A stretch of DNA of 64,000 nt, taken from the NCBI GenBank assembly GCA_023548195.1, contig JAJHZJ010000756.1, positions 930,001-994,000 on the forward strand, given 5' to 3'. This DNA is from Bettongia penicillata ogilbyi. Taxonomy: Eukaryota; Chordata; Mammalia; Diprotodontia; Potoroidae. Within the stretch, counting starts at the first letter, position 1. Every line of letters starts with the position of its first letter. The notes under the pieces are model-generated. The model saw only the letters and a list, made by a program, of their open reading frames with translations. It was not told where the DNA came from and did not search any database. The position numbers were made by a program, and so were the translations under genes. Positions 49,878-61,560 of the stretch are shown piece after piece.

Positions 49878-52800
49878 AATTTTACAGCATCTAGTCTGTG
49901 CCCTCTGTATCCCAGGAAATGTATAAGGCTTTTGAGCAAGAGGCTACTCAGAGCAACAAGCCCAGACTCCTCATTTCTGCTGCTGTATCTGCCGGCAAAG
50001 ACACCATTGAGACAGCCTACGAGATCCCTGAAATATCCAAGTAAGTGTTTTCCAAGCCCACGGGATTCCTTATATCAGGGTTCAACTGAGTCACAGAGAT
50101 AGTAGAGATGCTCATATAGGCCCACTAATGAGAAAGCAAGTCATAGTTTTAGGAGATTCCAACCTGGATAGGGCTTTCTTGGGGGAAGTTAGTTTGAGAC
50201 TTAAGACTTTGGTCTTATCTCTAGAGATATTTGCAAAATTGGAACAAAACAGACAGCTCCACATCATCCACTATTCCAAATTTCCCCTATGTCTTGAGCA
50301 TAGAAATTATTTACTTTCATGCTTGGGAAAAAAAAAAAAACAAAACTAATATACAAACACATGAAACAAAGTAGTGAAAAATTACAAAGCAACCCAGTAG
50401 GTAAGCATCAAGCATGATCAACAAGGCCTTAGGTGAGTGGTACAGAGGGGAAAAGACTCCTGATGGTCAAGGCCTAAGGAATACAGAAGGGGAGGGGAGG
50501 GCAATCCACAGAGGGAGTGGAGTGAAGACCATGAGCCTCATTGTCCTTGGATCACTTCTCTCCTTTCTTCCTCTCCCTAAGATACCTGGATCTTATCAAC
50601 GTGATGACTTATGACCTGAGGGGCCCCTGGGAGGGCTTCACTGGAGAGAACAGTCCTCTCTATGCTGGACCCAATGACAAGGGTGACTACATCTACTTTA
50701 ATGTGGTAAGAAAAGTTCTGTCTTGAGGGCTCTGATACAATAGCCACCATGAGCCTTTGAACAGGTGTGGTAGAGAAGAGAATGCACCACTAGGGAATAC
50801 AGAGCTGGGGCTCTCTGGGAGGCTGAAGGAGGCTGCAGGGCAAAGGTCTCATCTCACAGATGTGGAGCTGGGAGCAGACAGAGTTCATGTGCGTCTGAAA
50901 CCCTCATTTTCCAGAGGAGACTGAGGTCTAGGGGCTCAAAGTCTCCCATGTAGTAAGTACCAAGTTCCTCTCAATCAATTGCCCTTGAGTCACATCATCT
51001 CCCTTTTCCCCCCATTTCCTATTTTCTTTCCCTGACCTCGGATTCAAGATTAACTGCAGTCAACTCTCCGCTCTTTGTGATTGATAGAGGAGACCAGTGG
51101 ATTGAATATATACATATATGTATACATATATAATAAAATTATCATAACAGATAATCCAAAAATCCCTTCTATTTATTTCAGGACTACATGTTCTGACTTC
51201 CTGCACCCTCACCACTATCCTCAAGAAGGGGAACCTTTTAAACTTCTGTCTGAGATTGATCAGAAATGTGCTGACTGGACATGGAAGTCAGTTTAGAATT
51301 TTAAAATTGGATAACAATCTGAAAGGGGAGAGCCTTCATAAAGATAATGGGGAGTGATTCATATAATCTATATGACACCAAAAGAGAAAGGAAATGGGTC
51401 CATTTGGGGCCTAAGATGTACTTCAATTGTTAAGATTAGAAATAATAATTGTTTCTAATTAATTAGAAATTAATTCTAATAATAATTAGAAATTGAGAAC
51501 ATTCATTTTTCCAAAGTCATTCTCCTAGTAAGTCTCTGTTAAGTAGCTCATACATACCTCTTCTGTGTTAGGAAGGATGTAGAGATCAAGAAGAAATGTC
51601 CTCTTGCCCTCAGGAAGTTTTCATTCTACATTGTGAGCTCCTCCTCTAGACTGTGGACTACCCAAGGGCACTGTCTTTTGCCTTTCTTTGTATCCCCATG
51701 GTGGCAAATAGTAGGCACTAAATAGGTGCCTGTTGTTTGAATGATTAGCATGAAATTGGATGGCCAGTGCAGCGGGCCTCTTTACTTGAGAAGCCTGCCC
51801 CTTAATTTCTTTTCCTTTTCTGTCAGGCTATCTCATTCTGTGGACTGGCCAGGATCTGGACCCAGACATAACCGTGTTGGTGTGAAGTACAGATAGGATA
51901 TATTACCTCCACAAGCTACAGGGCACATACCTATAGCTGTCCCAGCTTGGTGAGTTTCTAACTGCTTCTTCTCCTTTGTCCCTGAGGACTATGCCATGAA
52001 CTACTGGAAGAACAATGGCGCCTCTGCTGAGAAGCTGATGGTTGGGTTTGGTGCCTATACGCAGACCTTTACCCTCACCAACCTCTCCAACCATGGCCTG
52101 GATGCTCCCACCTCTGGCCCTGGTACTCCTGGACCCTACACCCAGGAGGCTGGAGTACTTGCCTACTTTGAGGTAAAGTTCACAGGGGGCTCAGTGGACC
52201 TTACTGCTCAGCTGGGAAAACACAAGAGGAGAGGCTCCACTCTGTCTCCTTACTGCTTTGGGTGGATGTGGGCATATGGGCACAGAGAAGGGTGAGAATG
52301 GGACTGTTTAACTCAATTAAACAAATTTCATAAGGACCAAATTTATTAGGCACCAAAAATGTGTGTACAAGGCACTGATATGTATGTAAAGACAAAATGA
52401 CTGAAAAAATTCCTATCTCAAAGGGTTTACAGTTTCCCAAGGATCCAACAGTGCCTGATTTGATAATTGTATCTACCATTTTCACTTTCCCAAGCACTGA
52501 GGTTCCCATGCTCCCATGTTAGATCCTCACTATCCTTCTATGAGGACAAGGCAAATTGTATTATTTACATAAAGAAACTGAGGCTCAGTGAGGTTAACTT
52601 GTCCAAGTCACACAACTCATTAAAGGCATCATCAGGACTAGATTCTAGCTCTGCAGGCTTGAGTTTAATGAACTTTTAAGAAGCTACAAGGCATTCAGTC
52701 TGAAACCAAAGGAGGGGGATTTAGTTGAGACTAGAATTAATTCTTTCCAACTGATACTGTGGGAAGTCAGAGCACAGTATATTCTCCTATGAGAGGAAAA

Positions 52801-55800
52801 TGGCAGCCAAGTTTGATGGAAGAAATGGCTAGAGCAAAAGAATATTCTGGAGTACAGAATGTGTTGTCCCAGAACATTACAGTTTGAGGGGGACTAAGAG
52901 GTTATCAAATCCATTCCTAGCATTTCACCAATAGGGAAACTGAGGCCTAGAGAGAAGCGACTTGCTTAAGGTTGCCCAATTATAAAACAGTAAAGTCCAG
53001 AACCTAGTTCTTCTGACTTCTAACTTTTGTTATATCCTCTTCTAGGTCTGTGGCTTCTTGAAAGGTGCCACTGAAGTGTGGAACGCCCCTCAAGAGGTTC
53101 CCTATGCTTACAAAGGAAACCAATGGATTGGTTATGATAATCCTAAGAGTTTCACTATCAAGGTAGGTCCTCCTTCTTTCCCCTATATAGTTTGAGGTAG
53201 GGGTAGGGGTACCACAAATCTAATACCTATAGTAATTATTAGTGGCATGTACCATCTCTGTGTCTAGGCTACATTCTTCTCTCCCTCTCTCAAGTGTTTC
53301 AAGTCATTTTCTCTCTCTCTTCTTTCCTTACTGATTCACTGCTATTGGTTAGCTTTGCTGACATCCTCAGGATCAAAGGAACTGAGTTGTAAGTAGTCTG
53401 GGCCTCATTCAATGATTCTAACAGTTTCTGGGTATCTCCATGCATCTTCTGGCATCTCAAACACCTTCCCTATCATGTAGTTCTCAATCAGGGATTCTTA
53501 ACCTTTTTGCATCATGGACTCTCTTGCTTAGAGTTTGGTGAAGAATATAGACTCCTTTGCAGTCATGATTTTAAATGCAGAAAATTTAAAAAAAAACATA
53601 GAATGACAAAAGAAGCCAATTCTATTAAAATAAGGATTTCATTTTTCCCATCCAAGGTCATATCTGGACCTTCCAAAATCTGCACCAGTGCCTTCTATGA
53701 CCATGGGATTCAGACTGAGAACCCCTTCTCTAGATCAAACCCTTCCCCCCTACTCCCAGATAAAAATAAAGAAGACAGAAAGCTCTCTAGGGTTCTAAGT
53801 TTAAGCTCCATCCCTTTTGTCCTCCTACTGTGTTGCAGTTCATCACTGCCCACTAACCTTGTTGTACATTTGCTGGGATCCCAAGCAGGCAAGCTCGGCT
53901 CTGTTTTCTAACCTTTAGTTTGCACTCTTCTCATCCTCAATCCCTACTTTCACCCTGTGGTGGACATGCTCTCTCTCATAGCACAATTACAGGAATCATT
54001 CAGAGAGCATTCCCAGCTGGTGGGACATCAGACAAGACTTAAGAGAGAAATTGCTGCTTTGGATCCAGGACTACCTCCTTTTCCTCTTTCACAAGACTTT
54101 CTTATTTAAAAATCCCCATTAATCTATTGAAAGTTGGACAGTTCCTCACAGATTCTCCTCACTTCCCCAAATACTGTCTCCTTCCCTGTATTGAACCTGA
54201 GGGTGGAGGAAGGCACATTCTCTACCTCATAAGATCATAAATTTAGACCTAAAAGGTACCTTAGAGGCCATTGAGTCAAACGCCCTCATTTTCCAAACAA
54301 GAAAACTGAGGTTGAGAGATATTACTTGCCCAGGATCACATAACTAGGAAGGGTTTGGTGCAGGATTTGAACTCAGGACTTCCTGACTCTAAATTCAATA
54401 TTCTAACCATTAAGACACCTCTAGATTCTACCTTTCTTTCTCAGCTTCACTCTTTTTTCTCAGCCTCCAGTTCACACCTCTTAAGATAGTAACCCTGAAG
54501 GTCCCAGGGCTTTGGTTGTCTGGAAGCCCTCACTGACCATGTCCTTTACATGCTTTTGATTCTCTCAATAGGCAGACTGGTTGCTGAAGAACAATTTTGG
54601 AGGAGCCATGGTCTGGACCATTGGCTTAGATGACTTCACTGGCACTTTCTGTGGACAAGGCAAATACCCACTCATCAATGCCATCAGGTCTGCCTTGCGT
54701 GTCTCCACTCCCAGTAAGTAGCAATCCCACCATCCAGGGAACCCCAAAGCAGAAAGGTTGTGGAGGAAGAGCATAAGTCTGAAACTCTTTTTATTTTGAT
54801 TCTATTTTAAAGATTTTCAAACATATTTTTCTATTTGCCCTAGTACATAACCTGGAACTGGCAAGGGAGACCAATGAAGTCTTATAAGATCATAATTTGT
54901 TGAGTGAACATCCTTTGTAACATCATGCCCCTAGTAGAGGCATAAATGGGCTTCAATAAAATGGGCCAACCAGACACAGGATTTGAGGGGGGGAATTGTT
55001 CCCTTTATACTTTAATTCCTTTGAAGTCTGCCAATGGCAACTGGAATTGATGAGGAGACAGGGAAAGTCAGGGAAAGAAAAGCAGAGAATGAATGAGTAA
55101 AAGAAAGAGAAGTTTGGAGGGGGGACAGCATGGGCCCTCTAGATCAGTTTGGAGCCTGTTCAGGAGCTAAGGGAACAGAGTTAGGCTGGTTTGAATCTTT
55201 TTCCAGGCTAAGTAAGATGACAGTGACAATTACCAGAAAGCTATGGGAGAAAACTGGGTCTCGAAGAATATCATCTAGAAAGCAGAGCACTGCTTCTGTT
55301 GGACAGTTCCCTGGATATAGGCTAAGCTACAAGGTGCTATAGCCTTTAGGAGTGTTTGCTGATCCCTGTTCAAGAACTCACAGGTGAATTTAGGTTTACT
55401 GATTCCTCTACTTGCTGTCTTTGAAAGGCAGGAGGCACCACAGTGCACAAAGCACTGGAGGAAGGAAGACCTGAGTTCAAATCGAGTCTTAGACACTTAC
55501 TAGCTGGGTAACCCTCAACTGTAAAATGGGGATAATCACAGTACCTATGTGGCAGGGGTGTGGCAAGGATTAAGTGAGATCATGTTTGTAAGGTGCTTAG
55601 GCTCTTATTAAATACGGGATAAATGCTTACTCCCTTAGGTTGTCCAGCAAACTCTACTAGTGTTGGCACTTCAGGTGGAAGTGGATTCTGTGCTGGAAAG
55701 TCCAATGGCCTCTATGCAAACCTCAAGAACAGAAATGCCTTCTACAGTTGTGTGAATGGGAAGACCTATGAGGAGACTTGCCCTGCTAATCTAATCTTTG

Positions 55801-55832
55801 ATACCAGCTGCTTGTGTTGCAACTGGTCATGA
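45099..55832 (+). CDS. CHIA: CHIA-like acidic chitinase, GH18 + CBM14, 11 coding exons, 452 aa
   Basis: Secreted family 18 chitinase that hydrolyses beta-1,4 GlcNAc links of chitin. Coding exons: 45099-45123, 46602-46631, 46729-46930, 47775-47831, 48215-48371, 49916-50040, 50582-50705, 51987-52172, 53046-53162, 54572-54713, 55639-55832. All introns are GT-AG, phases join without a stop, and the total is 1359 nt. Residues 1-21 form a hydrophobic signal peptide, and the ATG has A at -3 and G at +4. C26, Y27 and W31 of the first barrel strand are present. D133-E140 reads DGLDIDWE, the complete catalytic motif; MTYD is at 207-210 and the barrel Trp at 356. Residues 406-449 carry six cysteines ending CLCCNW, the chitin-binding domain. 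The Gly/Ser linker is only about 14 residues, so the protein is shorter than human AMCase (476). Oddities: G99 replaces the conserved W99, and there are changes at human positions 145, 208, 215 and 269. Orthology versus paralogy to human CHIA is inferred from family likeness and the CHI3L2-like neighbour. Confidence 0.93.
45124..46601 (+). other. Intron 1 of the CHIA-like gene
   Basis: GTAAGT...TTCAG. Holds one ctcaagg-family scrap (46060-46135) and a TA run (46270-46310), otherwise unique-looking. Confidence 0.7.
47065..47590. mobile_element. MAR1-like SINE (+), L2 3' end (+), MIR (-) in intron 3
   Basis: 47065-47250 reads aagacctgaatttgaattct and tctggagaaggaaatgataa; 47340-47450 reads taaaagctccttcaggtagg; 47500-47590 reads ccaaggtcacacagctagga. 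Confidence 0.65.
48372..49915 (+). other. Intron 5 of the CHIA-like gene, with (CA)n
   Basis: Longest of the mid-gene introns. Carries an antisense MIR at 48690-48850, a SINE scrap at 49610-49730 and a pure (CA)n run at 49836-49877, which ends 38 bases before exon 6. Confidence 0.75.
50706..51986 (+). other. Intron 7 of the CHIA-like gene
   Basis: Contains a short TA/CATA run (51105-51135), an AT-rich attaattagaaat stretch (51440-51490) and an L2 3' end at 51625-51740. Confidence 0.65.
52310..53040. mobile_element. SINE fragments in intron 8
   Basis: A ctcaagg-family scrap (52320-52440), an antisense MIR (52490-52680, aaagaaactgaggctcagtg) and a second antisense MIR (52890-53040, agggaaactgaggcctagag). 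Confidence 0.65.
53488..53740 (+). mobile_element. hAT-like DNA transposon with inverted ends, intron 9
   Basis: Left end cagggattcttaacctttt; right end gattcagactgagaacccct, an imperfect inverted match. The 134-codon open frame over it is fortuitous. Confidence 0.5.
54235..54430 (-). mobile_element. MIR SINE, antisense, intron 9
   Basis: Reads cattttccaaacaagaaaac, cttgcccaggatcacataac and gatttgaactcaggacttcc. Confidence 0.75.
55425..55635 (+). mobile_element. MIR SINE, sense, reaching the exon 11 splice acceptor
   Basis: Reads ggaaggaagacctgagttca, ctgtaaaatggggataatca, gattaagtgagatcatgttt and the tail taaatacgggataaatgctt. The tail runs into actcccttag, the acceptor used for exon 11 at 55639. 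Confidence 0.75.
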
Positions 55833-55852
55833 GCTTTCATGAAGAAAAGATC

Positions 55853-55858
55853 ATTAAA
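55853..55858 (+). terminator. Polyadenylation signal ATTAAA of the CHIA-like gene
   Basis: ATTAAA lies 20 bases after the TGA stop, and a GT/TCTG-rich stretch follows from about 55880. The 3' UTR would be only about 40-50 bases. Confidence 0.7.
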
Positions 55859-55869
55859 ATACTCTTTGC

Positions 55870-56677
55870 ATCTAAATTCCACTCTGTCTGACTTGATGAA
55901 TTAGTGATGGTGATTTGGAATGCTCAGGGGATTGCTGTGGACACTGGGTATATCACAGGCATGGTCCAAATACAACCCTGTCCTCAGACACTGACATGTG
56001 GAGGGAGGAGCAGAGTGATGAACTTTCTAAGGGTGGGTGGGAGACCACTATTTCTATCCCTCACCTTTCAGTCTTTCCCTCTGGTTGCCATGTCTTTCTT
56101 TCTAACCCTTACAGAGATGAGGGCCAAATTTCCCTTTCCCTCAACTCAAAAATGCCAGTGTCATCTTCATAAAGTCCTTTGTGTAGCTGCCTCACCACTT
56201 GGGGGCACCACAACAAAATGTTTTTGTCCTGTGTGGCAAAATTCCTATTTATACCTGTGGTGGGTTTAGATTTCTCCCCTCCCTCCCATGGAAATTTGTC
56301 ACCCATGCAGTGCCCTTGGTAGCAGGGGGTGGATGGAACTTATCCTTTGCCCCTTTTCCAAGACAACTGCAATGGCCCAACCCTCTGAAGGCTGTAAAGA
56401 CTGTCCTCACCTGGTTGAAGGAGATCCCCCAGTGAGTGATGCATGGAATGGGAGAACGAGTAGTTGCATGTTTCACACCTGTTAGTGGTCCCCCTCAAAC
56501 TGGTGTGGTGGCTGGAGAAATGAAGGAGACTGGAGTTTTGTGAAGAAATATTTGTCACCTTAGAACCCGTTATTAGGGGAATGTGGGGAGGAGTGTGAAT
56601 ACTTCTAACAGTGAAGGTCATTGGGCCACAGAAGTGGGACTCAAGTTCATCTCTTTAATAGTATATTTATCGGAAGG

Positions 56678-56717
<40 letters not shown>

Positions 56718-57715
56718 TTTAGCATTACAGGTACACCCATATTTTATGAAAATGAAAACATCTGCCATGTACAAAACAATCAATTAGTGGGCAATTTCTC
56801 ATTTCATAAAAGTCTTTATCACGAGAGGTACTTTAAGAGACACTCTCCCAGTGCTCTGAGAATGATTCGATTTTTTAAAAACTTAAATTCTTGGTCTGGT
56901 GCTCACCACCCGTGCATTTGTTAATTATGATTGGTGCTATGCACCAAGCACTGAGACAAAAACAAAAATAATCCTTTCCCACCAAGAGTTTATATTCTGC
57001 TGGAGGGGAAACAGTTTTGCACAGAGAAGTGAATACAAAATATGTACAAAATCCAAATCCATGCCCCAGACTCTGGGTTCATATGGACTGGTTCTAATTC
57101 CGGAAGTGAGCCAGAAGGGTCATTTTCCCTTTCGCTCATTTTCTTGGAGCTTAGAATTTACCCTGGGAAAACGTACAAACATGTTACATGTCTAAGTTTC
57201 CACAGACCTGGGTTAAAAAAAGTCCTCAGTTCTTACAGAAATACCCAAGACGATAAATGCAAATCAATAGAAGGCAGTCTTTCTTTCATCCTACAGAAAA
57301 TGTAGAAAGTGCAAAGAATTTACCGGAGCCTGTTACCATTGTCGTTGTTGTCATCATCACCATCCTCAGCAGCAGGAGCAGCAGCAGCAACAAAACAAAT
57401 GAAGCACCTACATTGATTCCCCTTTGAAAGAACTGCTCTTGGATTTTCCCCAGGAGCAATATTCTGATCCCTATTGCAGCGCCACCTATAGTTTAAAATC
57501 TTCCCAGAATAGAAGCATCTTTGGAGGCCATTGGATAGGTTTTCATCAGAACTACAAGGTCCAAAAAAGTCAATAATGGTGGTGGAGGCATGGTCATGAT
57601 CTCTTGTAGCCCCTTTCTCCCATATCAGATCTCTAATCCTTAAGCGATAGAAATCCTATGAAGAATCCTTCCCTCCAATAAGTGTACTGGTAAGGAAATC
57701 CTCTCCTCTCCTTAA
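55870..57715. other. 3' flank of the CHIA-like gene
   Basis: A (GT)n microsatellite at 56680-56715 and an imperfect AGC run near 57360-57390. The overlapping open frames at 55904-56621 on both strands show no family likeness. Confidence 0.5.
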
Positions 57716-57719
57716 TAAT

Positions 57720-57970
57720 AGCTAGCGTTTATATTACACTTTAAGGTTTTCAAAGAACTTTGTAAACATTATCTTATTTGATCCTCACAGGACCCTTGGG
57801 AGGTAGGACCTATCATTATCTTCACTTTAACAATGAAGAAACGGAGGCAGACAGAGATTAAATGTTTTGCCCAAGTTCACACAGCTAGTAGGTGTCTGAG
57901 ATTGGACTTGAACTCAAATCTTCTTGACTCCAGGTACAGCTTTATCTACTGAACCACACTGCTGCCTCTT
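57720..57970 (-). mobile_element. MIR SINE, antisense, near full length
   Basis: Reads gtttatattacactttaagg, tcttatttgatcctcacagg, gttcacacagctagtaggtg and a closing accacactgctgcct. Confidence 0.8.
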
Positions 57971-58349
57971 TAGAGAGAATTTGAACCCCAGTTATGCCGT
58001 TGGTGGGCTAAGGCACTTAGTGCACACATAGCACTTAGTCACCCACACGGTACTCTGCGCAACAGGGGGTAGATTGGAGCCCATACTTTGTCACCTTTCC
58101 AAAGTAATTGCAATGGATCAAGCCTCTAACAACTCTGTCTAGTGACCTAAGGATCTGTCCCACCAGGTTGAAGGAACTTGAGTTGGTTGCCCATGAGACA
58201 ACCTCCTAGGTAAGATTTACAAAAGAAATTTTCTTGCTCTTGACAAAATGCCAGATCTAAATTCTAATGCTGCTCTGGAAATAAAAAGTCTTCCCATTCT
58301 ATTGCTTCCATTTGAATTGTATTAGGACAGCTCTGAAGAGTACTGGCAA

Positions 58350-58850
58350 GAAAAATGTAGTGGACACTGAGGTGTCCTTTCTAAAGCTGAAATTCCAAGA
58401 ATACAAACTGTATTGCAGAGAGCAGTGGAGACCAATGGATTGGTCTCATTGCTTGAATGCCAAATCTACACTTGCCTAAAAGATTATTTTACAGAGAACT
58501 CATGCAAGGCAGGTGCTCACGTGGTGATCAGAAGAAGTGATACAGAGATGCTCTCAAGGTGTCTCTGAAGAACTTTGATACTTATTATGAGACATGGGAG
58601 ACACCAGCACAGGATCATCCAGGAGGGCATGCTCACATCAAAGAAGGTGTTATGCTCTATGAGCAAAGCAGAATTTTGGCAGCTCAAAAAAACAAAAGCA
58701 AAAACATGAGGTATGCAAATTAGAGACATCTCCTTCTCAAATGGTCAGATGGACTATTTGTGCCTGACCCATAGAAGACCCTTCTGAGATCATATCAGTA
58801 TGATGTCATTTTGACCTTCTTCAAGCATGAGGGACAAATCACACACAAGA
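58350..58850 (+). mobile_element. LINE reverse-transcriptase ORF C-terminal remnant
   Basis: The frame from 58472 to 58723 reads LPKRLFYRELMQGRCSRGDQ, then a TGA stop within the KKR position, then YRDALKVSLKNFD and EGVMLYEQSRI, the conserved tail of a non-L1 LINE polyprotein (GELxxGxRxxGxQKKRYKDxLK pattern). The 3' end at 58800-58840 matches the ends of the 22.7 and 23.4 kb repeats. Confidence 0.65.
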
Positions 58851-59139
58851 CGTTAGTGTTGGGGAATATTCTCCACAAACTCCTCTCTTATCTCTACTTC
58901 TACCATATACCTCTGCAAGAATGCTATAATTTTCCTGGCCACTGTTCTCTCATAGGTTAGGAAAGTCCATTGAACTCTCCCCTTATCCAAGTTAATTGTA
59001 GGTGAATCTTGATATGGACAATTCAAATAACAGGTTACACTAAAAACCATTTCTATTTGTCTTTTGAATGCATCACAGAATGCATCTGTGTTGTAAGAGA
59101 AATCAGACGATTTGTGCATTACAATCTGTGACCTCAGCT

Positions 59140-59700
59140 GAATTATTTTACCTCTGAGTTTTAATTTCTTTATCTGTAAGATGAGAGAGTTAGCTAAAAG
59201 AAATTATAGAATCCAGGAGGGAAATGAACAGGGGCCATGCGAGTTGACAAATTCCAGCACGGTTGCAAAAGTAGCCCTCATAAGACTTGGTAAATGATTG
59301 GATATTGAGAATGAGGAAGACAAAAAAGTCAATGGTGAGTCCTTGCTTGCAAATACGGGGGACTGAGAGAATGATAGCACCCAACAGAAATAAGGAAGTC
59401 TAGAAGAAGGATGAGTTTTGGAGGGAAGATAATGAGTAACATTTAGAATGTAGTGACTCTGAAATGCCAGTGGACTTCCAAGTGGAGTTTTCTATCAGAG
59501 AGTTGGTGATGTGGGACTGTAACATCAGAATAAAGATTAAAAACATCTATGCCAAAATCTGGGAATCATCTGCTTGGAGGCAATAATCTAAACTATAGGA
59601 AACTGGTAAAATCGTAACAGAAAGAGAAAGAAGGAAAAATAAAAAGAGAAAGAGGGCCCAGGACAGAGTCTTATTGCCCACTTGACCCAATATGAATACC
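59140..59700. mobile_element. Ancient LINE-like repeat
   Basis: agggcccaggacagagtctt and gatattgagaatgaggaaga resemble very old L2-type dispersed sequence. 62540-62770 (tttcatgcaggaggtggtac) and 2070-2140 look related. Low certainty. Confidence 0.35.
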
Positions 59701-60199
59701 AGAAGCAGACAACATGGCATAATGCTGGAAATTTCCCCAAATAGCAGTCTCAAGAGACTTTTGTAGACTTTAGGTTCCACCAAACTTCCTTTAGCCCCTT
59801 TTTTAACCTTAAGCCACTATCCCATAATAGCTGTTTTAGCTGCTATTTCTTTTCTGCCTATTTAGTCATCCCATAATTTCTCTGGGAAAAGATTGGTTGA
59901 GAATCAGTCAGAATGAGCCTGGGCACCATGTTGACCACAGAGATCTATATGAATGGCACATTCTGTTTGTGGTTGAGGGTTTCCTCAGTCAGACTCTGTG
60001 GTTATCCTGAGGTTGGGGTAGTCTAATTCTCATAGGCCTGATTGATAGCAGATAACCCCACAAGACCAGAAGTATCCTGGCAGTTTAGCTCCTAAAAGCA
60101 GTTCTTTCCAGGTAATGTTTTGTCAAGACATGTAATGCAGCCCCTTTTATTAACACTTACACACCATCACCACCACTTTCCAGCTCGGTCATTTGATGG

Positions 60200-60210
60200 G
60201 TGTGTGTGTG

Positions 60211-60258
<48 letters not shown>

Positions 60259-60266
60259 TGTGTGTG
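60200..60266. repeat. (TG)n(TA)n(TG)n microsatellite
   Basis: Alternating purine/pyrimidine run, TG then TA then TG. Confidence 0.95.
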
Positions 60267-60419
60267 CATACACAAAGACACACACCCCTTTTAAATCACA
60301 CCTCTTTTAGCATTTTAAAAAGAGGAGTGAGGAGGAATATGTAACCTATATCCTAACAGACAGGCCGATTCCTTGCTGAAATGTAGTATCAATAGTGACG
60401 GAACATTAAACCTAAGAGT

Positions 60420-60930
60420 TCTATGGTAGGAACTCAAATCAACACTGCTTTTTTCTGGCTATGTGGCCTTGAAGAAGTCATTAAACTCTTTGAGTCTCAG
60501 TTTTCACGTATCCAAAACGTAGTTAATGGTACCTGCCTTACTTGGAAAAATGATGATACTTGCCTTACACTAATACCTGCCTTACATTCCACATCATGAC
60601 ATGATGACCAAATGAGAAAATATTCTGAAATACCTCTATAAGACATAAAGGACTACCAGAATGTCAGATTCAACTTGATCCCACAAGCAATAAGTGCCTC
60701 ATATATACAAGAAACAATGGGATAAAAAAACAAAATAAAAGAGTACCTGTCACACACATAATATACATACAAGTACATGTATGCATACATACCTGTACCT
60801 GTATATATGCTGTCTGTTGAGAAAGGTTGAGTGATTTGGACAGTCAATGATCCAGTAAAAAACTGAGGCAGAATTTGAACACAGATCTCCCTGACTCCAA
60901 GTCCAAGGCTGTATTTGCTATGCTATCTGA
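60420..60930. mobile_element. MIR SINE, sense (60420-60650) and antisense (60830-60930)
   Basis: Sense copy: gaactcaaatcaacactgct, then ctttgagtctcagttttcac. Antisense copy: gaggcagaatttgaacacag, ctccctgactccaagtccaa. Confidence 0.6.
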
Positions 60931-60934
60931 CTCT

Positions 60935-61560
60935 CTCTAGGGAAGATTGAAAGGATTGCTTTTCTTTAATGAGGGCCTCATTGAGAGTAGATAACATAAC
61001 ATAACATAATTGCCCAATACTTTCCAGTAACATATTTGGAGGTGTAAAGGAGGCAGAAGATCACAAGATTTTCCTAAGGGATGCAGGGACCTCCTCCTCC
61101 TTGTACCACCCAGCTGCATGTGGTCCATAGGTAATATGGATCCATCTGTAGTCCACTAGTCCCTAAGATGAATTCTCCCAAAGTTTCCTTGAGGGTGATG
61201 AAAAGAGTCATTTTTGTCCATCTTGTATTACAAGCATGGTGCCACAACAGGATTAATATATCATTTATGACATGATCTAATTCACAGTGTGACAATATTA
61301 AGGTGATATCCAGGTAAGCAACATTAAACTCATCCAGGAGACACAAAGATATCATTTATGCAATTCTTCAATTTTATGGGATGTCAGCCAGTCCAAAGGA
61401 TCCACAAATCGTACTGAGAAGGCTATCTGCCCTTTATCATCTCCATCCTGAGACCTCACAAAATTGTAACTCCTTGCTGTAGTCTCAAGGTAAAACACTC
61501 TGGGCTTCTTGACCTGTTTTATTTTCTCTATCCAAGAGATTGTCTACTCCTCTTCTATGC
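60935..61560 (-). mobile_element. Ty3/gypsy-type reverse-transcriptase remnant
   Basis: The minus strand contains, in order but in shifting frames, decayed versions of the metavirid RT core: a LLDR block near 61535, an SYNFVR...GD block near 61460-61420, an FGL block near 61385, then DEFNVAYLD and LILSH (61333-61284), where the family has YLDD, and GLQMDP near 61140. Several stops and at least two frame changes make it non-functional; the second Asp of YLDD is lost. Gag, protease and LTRs were not seen, though the element may extend to about 62100. Confidence 0.6.
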
